A stretch of 38,516 nucleotides of DNA from Pseudomonadota bacterium. Lineage in GTDB: Bacteria; Myxococcota_A; Bradymonadia; Bradymonadales; GCA-2716585. How positions within the stretch are numbered: the stretch's first letter is position 1; the number at the start of each line of letters is the position of its first letter. The translations under genes were made by a program, and so were the position numbers. The notes under the pieces were generated by a model. It saw only the letters and a list, made by a program, of their open reading frames with translations, had not been told where the DNA came from and made no database searches. The stretch lies in contig SYOX01000171.1 of the NCBI GenBank assembly GCA_005804885.1, positions 1 through 38,516 of the forward strand. The letters run 5' to 3'. Below are positions 26,201 to 36,390 of the stretch, in pieces.

Positions 26201-26930
26201 CCAGGGGGATCTGGAGCAGGCCGAGGCGCTCTACGAGAGGGCCTGCGCCCTGAGCAGGGCCGCCCGCGATGACTTCCGGCTGGCCGAGTGCGTCCACGGG
26301 CTGGGCTTCGTGGCCCGCCAGCGCGGCGACCTGGAGCGCGCCGAGGCCCTGCACCGCGAGGCCCTGGAGGGCTTTGAGTGCTTCGGCAACCTCCTCGGCG
26401 CGGCCAGCTGCGTCAACAACCTCGCCGAGGTCTTGCGCTTTCGCGGCCAGCTCGATCAGGCCGAGACCGGCTACCGCCGCGCCCTGCACCTGCAGGAGAT
26501 GATCGGCTCCGGCGCGGCGATCTACCCCAGGCTCAACCTGGGGCTCATCCTGACGCTGCGCGAGCGCTACGCGGAGGCGAGGCTGGTCTTCGAGGCGTGC
26601 CGCGAGCAGGCCGCGCGGGAGGGGCGCACCGGGCTGCTGGTCGGGGTCGAGGCCAACCTGCTGCCCTGCCTCGCGGTCGAGGGCCGCTGGGCCGAGTGGG
26701 ACGCTCAGGCGCCCGGGATCCTGGAGCGGCTGGAGGCGCTCGGCCTCGTGGATCCCGATCTGGCGTGGCCGATCCAGCGGGCCGCCGAGCTGGCCGAGCG
26801 CGCGGGCCACGCCGCGCGAGCCCGGCCGCTCTACGTCTGCGCGGCGGCGCAATGGCGGGCGCTTGGGCAGCAGGGCGAGGCCCTCGAGATCGAGCGCCGC
26901 CTGTCGGCGGGCGAGGGGTTTGCTCAGTGA
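23232..26930 (+). CDS. Ser/Thr kinase-STAND ATPase-TPR protein, first paralog
   Basis: 1232 residues. An intact kinase domain (about 8-290) has the Gly loop LGRGAMGEV, Lys40 in VAVK, HRDIKPAN (142-149), DFG (166-168) and APE (195-197). After a linker comes an AAA/STAND-type ATPase with Walker A SGQAGVGKSRL (about 436-446) and Walker B MIWLDDVHWG (about 563-573). TPR-like helical repeats fill roughly 970-1120. The order matches the large PknK-like kinases, in which the ATPase and TPR part senses or oligomerises and gates the kinase. No membrane segment is seen, so it is cytoplasmic. It follows greA by 9 bases and is a paralog of the gene at 27419. The last codons (ttt gct cag tga) lie inside the palindromic element downstream, which appears to have replaced an older C-terminus. 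Confidence 0.93.
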   Translation: MSLRDLVLGPFVLESPLGRGAMGEVWRGRHEAQQVPVAVKILHARFARELRYRAAFRREVRAVAGLNHPGVVHVLDCGEITARAAQRAGDPTLFNRPYLVMELASGGSIDRLDRPMRWPQMRAVALSLLDALAHAHARGVIHRDIKPANVLLALDGDARPKLKLTDFGIAHATSQRRMAGHAALGDSAGTPQYMAPEQFVGRLRDHGPWTDLYALGCLLFELLTGAPPFGAREMAALARSHIDAPVPPIDVTQAVPEGLDAWMGRLLAKEPSRRFQRAADAAFALSRLEDPAFVEEPLATRRRGEAFDTQVGVSESWLVEMERALQGAPLTLDREAAPTLSSTIAPMTAAEAQGIAPPEDSAVIWTRWPTFLADVPPLPETWRRQDDATGRGRLVGAGLGLYGLRAVPFVDREIERDAIWEALGEVGGGGAGMVIVSGQAGVGKSRLVEWMCERAHEVGAATIMVALHGPTPGPGDGLPRMLLHHLRCEGVPVAEVLEHVVEASRAVGIVDPSVWRALAAFVAPDADAQADPGQAARSPQRGPGWWRGPLRRLIEGEARRRPVMIWLDDVHWGVESLELAEALLVEGAEVPVLLALTARAEAVRAGSPLGARFERLAAHPRCRWIELAPLSRGASGALVEELLGLEGALVEQIAERSEGIPLFAVQLVGDWVQRGVLEVGPRGFVLAEGESAKVSDDIHQLWMARLSGLSRGAIEALEIAAVLGQEVTADEWAAACKEGRPDHGPEGADDHDAHDRGDAALGATRVGGAPLGEPARREALAALLERRLATGEGEAWRFTHGMMRESLERSAAQGGRLSGHRARCVEALRPLQGRRRGVSERLGGLFEALGRDDEALGGLLAATLEAIRAVEYARVDGLLDRCRALVVRLAGQAGPRRAEVLRAEGLLRRLQGRLDEATALARRAAALALAEGWEQEWALAVLLQAQVRFERWAPEGMVDLLKDPLEILERCGDEPGAVDALIILAHIHMRQGDLEQAEALYERACALSRAARDDFRLAECVHGLGFVARQRGDLERAEALHREALEGFECFGNLLGAASCVNNLAEVLRFRGQLDQAETGYRRALHLQEMIGSGAAIYPRLNLGLILTLRERYAEARLVFEACREQAAREGRTGLLVGVEANLLPCLAVEGRWAEWDAQAPGILERLEALGLVDPDLAWPIQRAAELAERAGHAARARPLYVCAAAQWRALGQQGEALEIERRLSAGEGFAQ

Positions 26931-27330
26931 AGGTTCCAAGGCCCGCGACGCCACGGCATCCCACGCCACGATCGTGCCGACGGCGTATCGCCCCACGCTC
27001 CTCGCACCGCCCTTCGGGACGGGCTCGTCGGGTGGGGCTAGAAATCCAGGGTGGGCTGCGACCTGTCGGTCGCAGGCCAGCGCACGACCCAGGTCGACAC
27101 CAGGGGGAGCGAAAACCCCAATCCACAGGCCCACTTCGACGCGCTGATCCGGCCCTTCGATCCGCACTGGCCCGCCCGCCGGCCTGCGCCCACCGGGCGC
27201 AGCCCCCCCGCGCATCCAAGCCCCACCCGACGAGCCCGTCCCCGCAGGGGGCGGTGCGAGGAGCGTGGGGCGATCGGCGAGCGCGGCAGGACTTCAGGCT
27301 TCACTGAGCAAACCTGGGCGGGCGAGGGGT
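26906..27330. mobile_element. Large imperfect palindrome with flanking direct repeats, MITE-like
   Basis: GGTTTGCTCAGTGAAG at 26917-26932 recurs as its exact reverse complement at 27299-27314. Inside, CGCCCCACGCTCCTCGCACC ... GTCGGGTGGGGCT (26989-27039) pairs with 27219-27272 apart from one small indel. Further in, the hairpin CTGCGACC-tgtc-GGTCGCAG (27056-27075) pairs with CTGCGCCC-acc-GGGCGCAG (27184-27202). The arms span about 26917-27081 and 27177-27314 with a unique centre. GGCGGGCGAGGGGT stands directly outside on both sides in the same orientation (26906-26919 and 27317-27330), as a target-site duplication would. No transposase gene is present, so any movement would need help in trans. 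The 488-base gap 26931-27418 holds this element and no gene. Mobility is inferred. Confidence 0.62.
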
Positions 27331-27418
27331 CGGGTTGACTCTGCGGGCCGGGTCGTAGGACGATCTCGCCCGGAGTATCGACCCGAGACGCAGCGCGGTC
27401 ATCGACACGGCGGGGCTC

Positions 27419-30400
27419 ATGAGCGCGACATCCTTCACTCTGGGCGCCTTCATCCTCAGCGCGCGCATCGGCCAGGGGGCGATGGGGGAGGTCTGGCGCG
27501 GGGTCCACGCGACCACCGACCTGGCCGTGGCCGTCAAGATCCTCAAGCCCCGAGGGGCCAGGCCCGAGTCGCACCGGGAGTCGCTGCGCAACGAGGTCCG
27601 GGCCATCGCCCAGCTCCACCACCCCGGCATCATCGCCGTGCTGGAGCAGGGCGACGTCGACGCTCAGGCGGCCGAGGGCTCCGGCGGGGCGCTGACCGAG
27701 GGCAGCCCCTATCACGTCATGGAGTACGCCAGCTGCGGGGCGCTCTCGGATCTGCGCAAGCCGCTGCGCTGGTCCGACCTGCGCGCGATCCTGCTGTGTC
27801 TGCTCGACGCGCTGGCGCACGCGCACGCCCGCGGGCTCATCCACCGCGACATCAAGCCGGCCAACGTCCTGATGGCCGGGCCAGACGACGCTCGGCCGGG
27901 GCTGAAGCTGACCGACTTTGGCATCGCCCACGCCCTGGAGCCGGCGCGCTGGGATCAGGCCGAGGAGGTCTCGATCGGGACGCCGCGCTACATGGCCCCC
28001 GAGCAGTTCGACGGCCTGTGGCGCGATCACGGCCCCTGGACCGATCTCTACGCCCTCGGGGGCGTGGCCTACGAGCTGGCCACGGGCGAATTCCCCTATA
28101 AAGGCAACAACTTCATAACCTTGGCGCTGCAGCACCGCACCTTGCCGCTGCCGCGCCTGAGCGACGAGGTGGCGGTGCCGCCGGGCTTCGGCGCCTGGAT
28201 CGCGCGGATGATGGCCAAGAAGCCCGCCGAGCGCTTCCAGCGGGCCGCCGACGCCGCCTGGGCCCTGCTGGAGCTGGAGGCCAGCGCCGACTGGGTCGAC
28301 ACCTCCGCGGCGATGCCCGCGCGGGTGGGGCGCGCCGTGAACCTCGCCCTTGGGCCGGTTCAGGAGGCGGCCTCGATGATCGGCCAGCGCTGGAGCCTGC
28401 CGCTGGCCACCCTGATGTCCGCCTCCCAGATCCGCAGGATCGGCGGGGACGTGGGGCCGACCGTCGCGCCCCTGCCCCAGAGCTGGCGGCCGACCGTGCC
28501 CATGGAGCCCTCGCTGGCGCTCGTGGGCGCGGGGATCGAGCTCTTCGGGCTGCGCTCGGTCCCGGTCGTGGGCCGCCTCGGGGAGCGCGACGCCCTGTGG
28601 GCGGCGCTCGGGCAGGTCCACGGGCGCTGGCGCCCGAGGCTCCTGGTGCTGCGCGGCGCCTCCGGGGTGGGCAAGAGCCGGCTGGCCGAGTGGCTCTGCG
28701 AGCGCGCCGACGAGCTCGGCGCCGCCAGCGCGATGAGCGCCCGCCACGCGCCGACGCTCGGGCCCTCCGACGGCCTGCCCGCGATGCTGGCTCGCCACAC
28801 CCGCTGCGTCGGCCTGAGCCATGAGGACGCGGCCGCGCGCCTGTGCCGCACCCTGGCCGAGCAGGGGGTCGAGGACGAGCGCCTGCTCCGGGGGCTGCTG
28901 GCCATCATGGAGCCCGCGCTGGGGCAAGGCCAGGCCGCCGAGCCCGCGCAGAGCCCGTCCCAGTGGTACGAGCACCTGGCCCGCTACCTGGAGATCGTCG
29001 CGCGCGAGCGGCCGCTGATCCTCTGGCTCGACGACGTCCAGTGGGGCCGCGACGCGCTGGCCTTCGCCACCGCGCTGCTGGAGCGCGGCGTCCACAGGCC
29101 CGTCCGGGTGCTGATCGTGGCCACGGCGGACGAGGAGCCCCTCGTCGAGCGGGAGGTCGAGCGCGACCTGCTGGCCGAGGCGCTCGACTTCGAGGCCGCC
29201 GAGTCGATGGCGGTGCCGCCGCTGCCCGAGGAGGACTGCACGCGGCTCTTCGAGGCGCTGCTGGGCCTGGAGGGGGCGCTGGCCGCGGCGCTGGCCCGCC
29301 GTTGCGCCGGCCTGCCGGTCTTCGCGCTCACCCTCGTCGAGGACTGGGTCCAGCGAGGGCTGCTGGAGACGGGGCGCCACGGCTTCGTGCTGCGCGCCGG
29401 CGTCGAGGGGGCGATGCCCGAGGATCTCCAGGTGCTCTGGGCCGGCCGCGTCGACGGGCTGCTGGCCGATCAGCCGCCGTCGAGCGCCCTGGCGCTTGAG
29501 CTGGCCGCCACGCTCGGGCAGGACGTCGAGGACGCCGAGTGGGAGCTGGCCTGCCGCTGCGCGGGGGTCCCGGCGCCGACGGGGCTGTCCGAGGTGCTGG
29601 CGCAGGCGCGCTTCGCCGAGCCGACCGAGGGGGGCTGGCGCTTCGTCCACGGGGGCCTGCGCGAGAGCCTGGAGCGGCGCGCCGTCGAGGCCGGGCGCTG
29701 GCAGCGGCACAACCTGGCCTGCGCGCTGATGATCACCCGCAGGGCGGGCGGCGAGGGCGCCTCGGCGGCCGAGCGGCTCGGGCGCCACTTCCTCGCCGCC
29801 CGCGAGCACGAGGTGGCGCTGCGCTACTTGAACCAGGGCGCCGCCGAGCGCCAGCAGAGCGGCGATCACCGGGCGGTGCTGGCGCTGGCGGCGCTGATCG
29901 GCGCGGCGCTGCTGGCCCAGGCCGTCCCCGAGCGCGATCAGCGCTGGGGGCGGGTGTGGCTGCTTCAGTCCAGCGCTCTGGCGGGGCTGGGCAAGCTGTC
30001 TGAGGCCCAGACGCTGGCCAGCAAGGTCGAGGGGATGGCCATCGCCTGCGGCTGGCGGGCGATGGCGGCCGACACGGCGCGCGCGCAGGGGGAGATCGCG
30101 GCGGCGTGCGGCGATCTGAACGAGGCCGCGGCGTGCTTCAAGAGGGCCCTCGGGGTCCACCAGCGGGCCGGCGACCTGCAGGGGGTCGCGATGGAGACCC
30201 TCCGGCTCGGCGAGGTGAGCCTGTGGGCCGGGGAGCTGGCCCGGGCCTCGGAGCTGCTGCTGGCCGCGCGCGCCATGCTGGACGGCCTCGGCCAGGCGGC
30301 CATGACGCCCCGCACCATCCGCGGCCTGGGTCACGTGGAGCTGCGCCGGGGCGCCTTGACCCGAGCCCGGGAGCTGATGGAGTCGTCGCTGAGGCTGGCC

Positions 30401-30931
30401 GAGGCCCTTGGAGACAGCGACGCCCTCGTCCGGGCGCGGCGCGGGCTGGGCGACGTGGCCCGCTTCGAGGGCGCGCTCGACGAGGCCGAGGCCCTCTACA
30501 AGCGGGTCGAGGGGCAGGGCGACGAGGGCGCGCGGGCGCGGATGGGGCTGGCGATGCTCGCGCTCCAGGGGCGGCGGGTGTCGGAGGCGCTCGGGCTGCT
30601 CAAGGCCGCGCAGGCGACCTTCGAGCGACCCAGCCGGCCAGGGCTGCTGGCCATCGTCTGCGCGATGATGGCCCCTTGCGCCGCCCTGACGGGCGACTGG
30701 GCGGGCCTGGATCGGCACCTGGAGCGGATCGAGGCGCTGGCGTCCAGATCCGGGGTCGTCGATCTGGATCTGGCCACGCCGCTCGGGATGGCCGCGCAGG
30801 TGGCGACGCTGGGCGGCAGGCGCCCGGAGGCGCGCCGCGCCGCCGCCGCCTCGCTGGCACAATGGGAGCGGCTCGGCAGGCCAGACCGCGCGCGGGTGAT
30901 GGAGGCGCTGCTCGGCGAGCTGGGGCCTTAA
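27419..30931 (+). CDS. Ser/Thr kinase-STAND ATPase-TPR protein, second paralog
   Basis: 1170 residues, collinear with the protein at 23232. The Gly loop IGQGAMGEVW, Lys40, HRDIKPAN at 142-149 and DFG at 166-168 fall at identical positions. Walker A RGASGVGKSRL lies near 411-421 and Walker B LILWLDDVQWG near 530. TPR-like repeats (for example CGDLNEAAACFKRALGVHQR and ARFEGALDEAEALYKRVEG) occupy the C-terminal third. All catalytic residues are kept, so it should be an active cytoplasmic kinase. A 40-base stretch is identical to the first paralog (28021-28060 against 23840-23879). No strong promoter is seen; TTGACT at 27335 is the best -35. It faces the MopE-type gene, with 6 bases between stops. 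Confidence 0.93.
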   Translation: MSATSFTLGAFILSARIGQGAMGEVWRGVHATTDLAVAVKILKPRGARPESHRESLRNEVRAIAQLHHPGIIAVLEQGDVDAQAAEGSGGALTEGSPYHVMEYASCGALSDLRKPLRWSDLRAILLCLLDALAHAHARGLIHRDIKPANVLMAGPDDARPGLKLTDFGIAHALEPARWDQAEEVSIGTPRYMAPEQFDGLWRDHGPWTDLYALGGVAYELATGEFPYKGNNFITLALQHRTLPLPRLSDEVAVPPGFGAWIARMMAKKPAERFQRAADAAWALLELEASADWVDTSAAMPARVGRAVNLALGPVQEAASMIGQRWSLPLATLMSASQIRRIGGDVGPTVAPLPQSWRPTVPMEPSLALVGAGIELFGLRSVPVVGRLGERDALWAALGQVHGRWRPRLLVLRGASGVGKSRLAEWLCERADELGAASAMSARHAPTLGPSDGLPAMLARHTRCVGLSHEDAAARLCRTLAEQGVEDERLLRGLLAIMEPALGQGQAAEPAQSPSQWYEHLARYLEIVARERPLILWLDDVQWGRDALAFATALLERGVHRPVRVLIVATADEEPLVEREVERDLLAEALDFEAAESMAVPPLPEEDCTRLFEALLGLEGALAAALARRCAGLPVFALTLVEDWVQRGLLETGRHGFVLRAGVEGAMPEDLQVLWAGRVDGLLADQPPSSALALELAATLGQDVEDAEWELACRCAGVPAPTGLSEVLAQARFAEPTEGGWRFVHGGLRESLERRAVEAGRWQRHNLACALMITRRAGGEGASAAERLGRHFLAAREHEVALRYLNQGAAERQQSGDHRAVLALAALIGAALLAQAVPERDQRWGRVWLLQSSALAGLGKLSEAQTLASKVEGMAIACGWRAMAADTARAQGEIAAACGDLNEAAACFKRALGVHQRAGDLQGVAMETLRLGEVSLWAGELARASELLLAARAMLDGLGQAAMTPRTIRGLGHVELRRGALTRARELMESSLRLAEALGDSDALVRARRGLGDVARFEGALDEAEALYKRVEGQGDEGARARMGLAMLALQGRRVSEALGLLKAAQATFERPSRPGLLAIVCAMMAPCAALTGDWAGLDRHLERIEALASRSGVVDLDLATPLGMAAQVATLGGRRPEARRAAAASLAQWERLGRPDRARVMEALLGELGP

Positions 30932-30937
30932 GGCCGC

Positions 30938-33403
<2,466 letters not shown>

Positions 33404-33434
33404 CGTGTCTATCCCCTCGTCGGTGTCGTCAGAG

Positions 33435-33443
33435 ATTATAGCA
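33435..33443 (-). promoter_or_regulatory. Extended -10 promoter of the MopE-type gene
   Basis: On the minus strand TGC-TATAAT (33443-33435) lies between the helicase stop and ATG 33403. Start near 33428 leaves a leader of about 25 bases that contains the ribosome site. The core GTGCTATAATCT equals that of the carD promoter. Confidence 0.6.
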
Positions 33444-33461
33444 CGCCGCGCGCGCGATGCC

Positions 33462-35657
33462 TCATCCGACGGCCTCGACCTCGTCGCGGCTGACGGCGAC
33501 CATGATCGCCTTGAGCGCCTTCTGGCGAGGCTCGTCCTCCCAGAAGACGAGCCGCAGCTGCCCGACGAGGTCCTTGGCGCGGCGGAAGGCGCCGACGAGG
33601 TCGCCGGAGACGTCGGTCTCGCTGCGCACGTGGCGCATGATCGCGGCCAGATCCATGCCGTCGGCCCACATGCAGCCCAGCGCCATCATGTCGGGATCGC
33701 AGTGCGGCTCGCCGCCGGCGAGCGCCTTGGCGGCGACGACGATGTCGCCTGCGATGATCTTCGTGATGATCTCGATCCTGTCTTCGAGCTCGGGGGGCAG
33801 CTCGGCGTGGACGAAGGTCTTGCGGGGCAGCTCCTGGACGAGCCCGGCGCACAGGCCGAAGGTCTCCTCGGGGCTCAGGGATTCGAAGACGCCGGCCATG
33901 ATCAGCTCGGTGATGAAGATCTCCTCGATCTGGAGCTTGCGCAGCAGCCGGGCGCCGACGCCGAAGCCGCCCTCGTTGTCGAGGTAGCGGTGGAGGCGCA
34001 GGAAGGAGACCTTGTTCTGGAACTGGTCCCAGAGCCACTGGCGCTCGCGCTCCAGGCGGCGCTTGAGGCGGGCGACCTTGCGCTCGCGCTTGTGCTGCTC
34101 GATCTCGTCGGGCTGGCGAGCCTCGGCGCGCTCGATCTGGAGCTCCTGGCGGGCGAGCTCTTCGAGCATGGACTCGCGCCGGTTGGCCCGCTGCCAGGCC
34201 AGGAAGCTGCGATCGAGCAAGCCCTTGATGGTCGGCTCGTCGAAGCGCTGCATCAGGTTGATGACCGAGTGGAAGGAGAGGTTGAAGGAGGACTGGACCG
34301 GCTCGGGGGCGTCGGACATCAGCCGCTCGAGGTGCTCGCGCTGGTTGGGCCAGTCCTGAAAGTCCATGCGGACGAGCACCTGCCCTTCGGTGTCCATGCC
34401 TCGGCGGCCTGCGCGGCCGGCCTTCTGCATGAACTGTCGGATGGTCAGCGGGACGACGGCCTCCCCGTTGAATTTTTCGAGCTGTTCGAAGATCACGGTG
34501 CGGGCCGGCATGTTGATGCCCAGCGCGAAGGTCGAGGTGCAGAAGAGCAGCTTGATCAGGCGCTTCTCGTAGAGCTCCTCGACGAGGGACTTGAGGCGGA
34601 CGTTGAGGCCGGCGTGGTGGAAGGCGATCCCCTTGAGGTACATCATCTCGTGGCGGCGCTGGAGCACGTTGGGGTCCGAGGCGATGAAGTCGTCCAGGCA
34701 CTGCCGCATCTGGCGCCGCTCGGTGGCCTTGAGGAAGCCTTCGTGCTCGTGGGCCATATCCCGGGCGCACATCTCGGTGGCGCGGCGGCTGAACATGAAG
34801 AAGAGGGCGGGCACGTCCTCGGGCTCCAGCATCCGAACGAGGTCAAAGAAGCGCGTCGTCGGCATATCCCTGCCCGCGCCCTTCCCGCCGCCCTCGTCCT
34901 TGCGGCCGCGCCCTCGGCCGCGCTTTTGTGCGGCGCCGCGGCGCCCGCCTCGCCGCTCGTCGGGGCGCTCGTGGTCCTTCTTGCGCTGCATCTCCTTGAG
35001 CCAGCGCCGGTGGGCGCCGTCGAACTCCTTCGGGTCGATGACGCCCACGTTGTTGTTGGCCAGCAGGAAGCGCAGCGGCACGGCCCGCTTGCGCTCGAGC
35101 ACCACGGCGACCTCGCCGAAGGGCCCCTGGCGGACGGCCGAGAGCCAGCCGGCCAGCTCGTCGAGGTTGGACAGGGTGGCCGACAGGCCCAGGATCCGGA
35201 CTGAGTCGGGCAGGTAGATCAGCACCTCCTCCCAGACCGTGCCGCGGTCGGGGTCGTCGATGAAGTGCAGCTCGTCGAAGATGACCGCCTTGAGCTCGCC
35301 GAGCTCCTGGGGCTGGCCCTCGGCGCCGGTGCCCTGCAGCAGGATGTTGCGCAGGATCTCGGTGGTCATGATCCGCAGCGGGGCCTCGCGGTTGATGACG
35401 ACGTCCCCGGTGACGATGCCGACCTTGTCGGGGCCGTGCAGGCGGACGTACTCCCGGTACTTCTGGTTGCTCAGGGCCTTGATGGGGGCGGTGTAGATGA
35501 TCCGGCCGCCCTCCTTGAGCACGTCCTCGACGAGGTAGTCGGCGATCAGCGTCTTGCCGGTGCCGGTGGGCGCCGAGACGAGGACCGACTTGCCGGCGTC
35601 GATGGCCTCGAGGGCCTGCCGCTGGAAGCGGTCGAGCTTCAGTCCGTGATACTGCAT
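33462..35657 (-). CDS. Ski2/Mtr4-like DExH-box RNA helicase
   Basis: 731 residues. RecA domain 1 has the Q-like FQRQALEAI, Walker A APTGTGKT (29-36), TAPIKALSNQKY, DELH (128-131) and SAT (159-161). Domain 2 has the late motif QKAGRAGRRGMD (about 418-429). An unusually basic Gly/Arg/Lys stretch (about 222-263, with RRGGRRGAAQKRGRGRGRKD) is inserted between the domains, probably a disordered nucleic-acid-binding loop. The C-terminal third matches the DSHCT domain of Ski2, Mtr4 and mycobacterial HelY. It contains DEIEQHKRERKVARLKRRLERE and a closing helical bundle. The eukaryotic relatives feed RNA to the exosome, so a role in RNA turnover is likely (inference). It is followed by the MopE-type gene, which has its own promoter. 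Confidence 0.92.
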   Translation of the reverse strand: MQYHGLKLDRFQRQALEAIDAGKSVLVSAPTGTGKTLIADYLVEDVLKEGGRIIYTAPIKALSNQKYREYVRLHGPDKVGIVTGDVVINREAPLRIMTTEILRNILLQGTGAEGQPQELGELKAVIFDELHFIDDPDRGTVWEEVLIYLPDSVRILGLSATLSNLDELAGWLSAVRQGPFGEVAVVLERKRAVPLRFLLANNNVGVIDPKEFDGAHRRWLKEMQRKKDHERPDERRGGRRGAAQKRGRGRGRKDEGGGKGAGRDMPTTRFFDLVRMLEPEDVPALFFMFSRRATEMCARDMAHEHEGFLKATERRQMRQCLDDFIASDPNVLQRRHEMMYLKGIAFHHAGLNVRLKSLVEELYEKRLIKLLFCTSTFALGINMPARTVIFEQLEKFNGEAVVPLTIRQFMQKAGRAGRRGMDTEGQVLVRMDFQDWPNQREHLERLMSDAPEPVQSSFNLSFHSVINLMQRFDEPTIKGLLDRSFLAWQRANRRESMLEELARQELQIERAEARQPDEIEQHKRERKVARLKRRLERERQWLWDQFQNKVSFLRLHRYLDNEGGFGVGARLLRKLQIEEIFITELIMAGVFESLSPEETFGLCAGLVQELPRKTFVHAELPPELEDRIEIITKIIAGDIVVAAKALAGGEPHCDPDMMALGCMWADGMDLAAIMRHVRSETDVSGDLVGAFRRAKDLVGQLRLVFWEDEPRQKALKAIMVAVSRDEVEAVG

Positions 35658-35780
35658 GGAGACAAGGTCCGTGGTTTCAAGGCCGCAGAGGCCATCATCG
35701 AGGGGCCACCACTCAGGCCACGAAGAGGTAGTGCGTCTCTTCGATCAAGCAAGGCGGGCGGCGAGGGGTGGTTCACGGGG

Positions 35781-36275
35781 TCAGAGCCGGTCGAGGTTCT
35801 CGCGCAGCAGCCGCTGGCCTTCATCGTCGAGGCGGCCCAGCGCCTCCAGGAAGAGCTGGACCTCGGCGCTGTTGTGGTGGATCAGGGCGCCCTTGAGCTT
35901 GCGCAGGATGCGCAGGGCGTCCTCGCAGTCCAGGGGGACGGCGCCGGCGTTGGCGGCCGCGACCATCTTGCGCAGCGTCGCGGTGTGGGCGCAGAAGGAC
36001 TCGTGGTTGGCCTCGAGGGCGTCGAGGCGCGGGGCCAGATCGGGCAGCGCGACGCGCAGGTGGTCGAAGATGGCCTCCTCTTCGATGCCGAAGTGCTCCA
36101 GCATCTCCTCGAGGGCGAAGGCGAGGTCGGCGCGGGCGTCCTCCAGGGCGTCGCGCTCCTCGGCGCCCTGGCCGGCCTCCATGATGTGGATGAAGGTGGT
36201 CTCCAGATCGGAGAAGGTGCGATCGAGCTTCTCGTGGTCCTGGACGATGCGCAGGGCCAGCTCGTTGTCCTTCAT
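35781..36275 (-). CDS. Hemerythrin-like HHE domain protein
   Basis: 164 residues from ATG 36275 with GGGAGGG five bases upstream. It is a four-helix bundle by pattern, with candidate di-iron ligands in the usual order: DHEKL (His14), EHFGIEEEAIFDH (His61, Glu65), NHESFCAH (His91, His97) and HHNSAEVQLFL (His133/134, Glu138). Such proteins bind O2, NO or iron, and some act in redox sensing or repair of iron centres. It is soluble and has no signal peptide. The gene lies 123 bases upstream of the helicase on the same strand and follows the winged-helix gene. Substrate and partner are unknown. Confidence 0.87.
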   Translation of the reverse strand: MKDNELALRIVQDHEKLDRTFSDLETTFIHIMEAGQGAEERDALEDARADLAFALEEMLEHFGIEEEAIFDHLRVALPDLAPRLDALEANHESFCAHTATLRKMVAAANAGAVPLDCEDALRILRKLKGALIHHNSAEVQLFLEALGRLDDEGQRLLRENLDRL

Positions 36276-36369
36276 CGTGACCCTCCCTTCATAGGCCGGC
36301 CCCGTGGGGCTGCACTCTCGCGGCGCGCGGCGCCCGCCCGCAGGGGCGAGCGTCGTGGCGTGCGTCGAC

Positions 36370-36390
36370 GGGCCCTTGTCGGAAGGGCCC
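36370..36390 (-). terminator. Hairpin directly after the winged-helix gene
   Basis: GGGCCCTT-gtcgg-AAGGGCCC is a perfect 8-bp stem that begins at the base after the stop codon of the gene at 36391. No T-tract follows on the minus strand. It may attenuate readthrough into the hemerythrin gene. Confidence 0.5.

Noticed and set aside
27038..30862. 1274-codon minus-strand frame opposite the second kinase
   Set aside because: Shadow frame; the plus strand holds all kinase and ATPase motifs.
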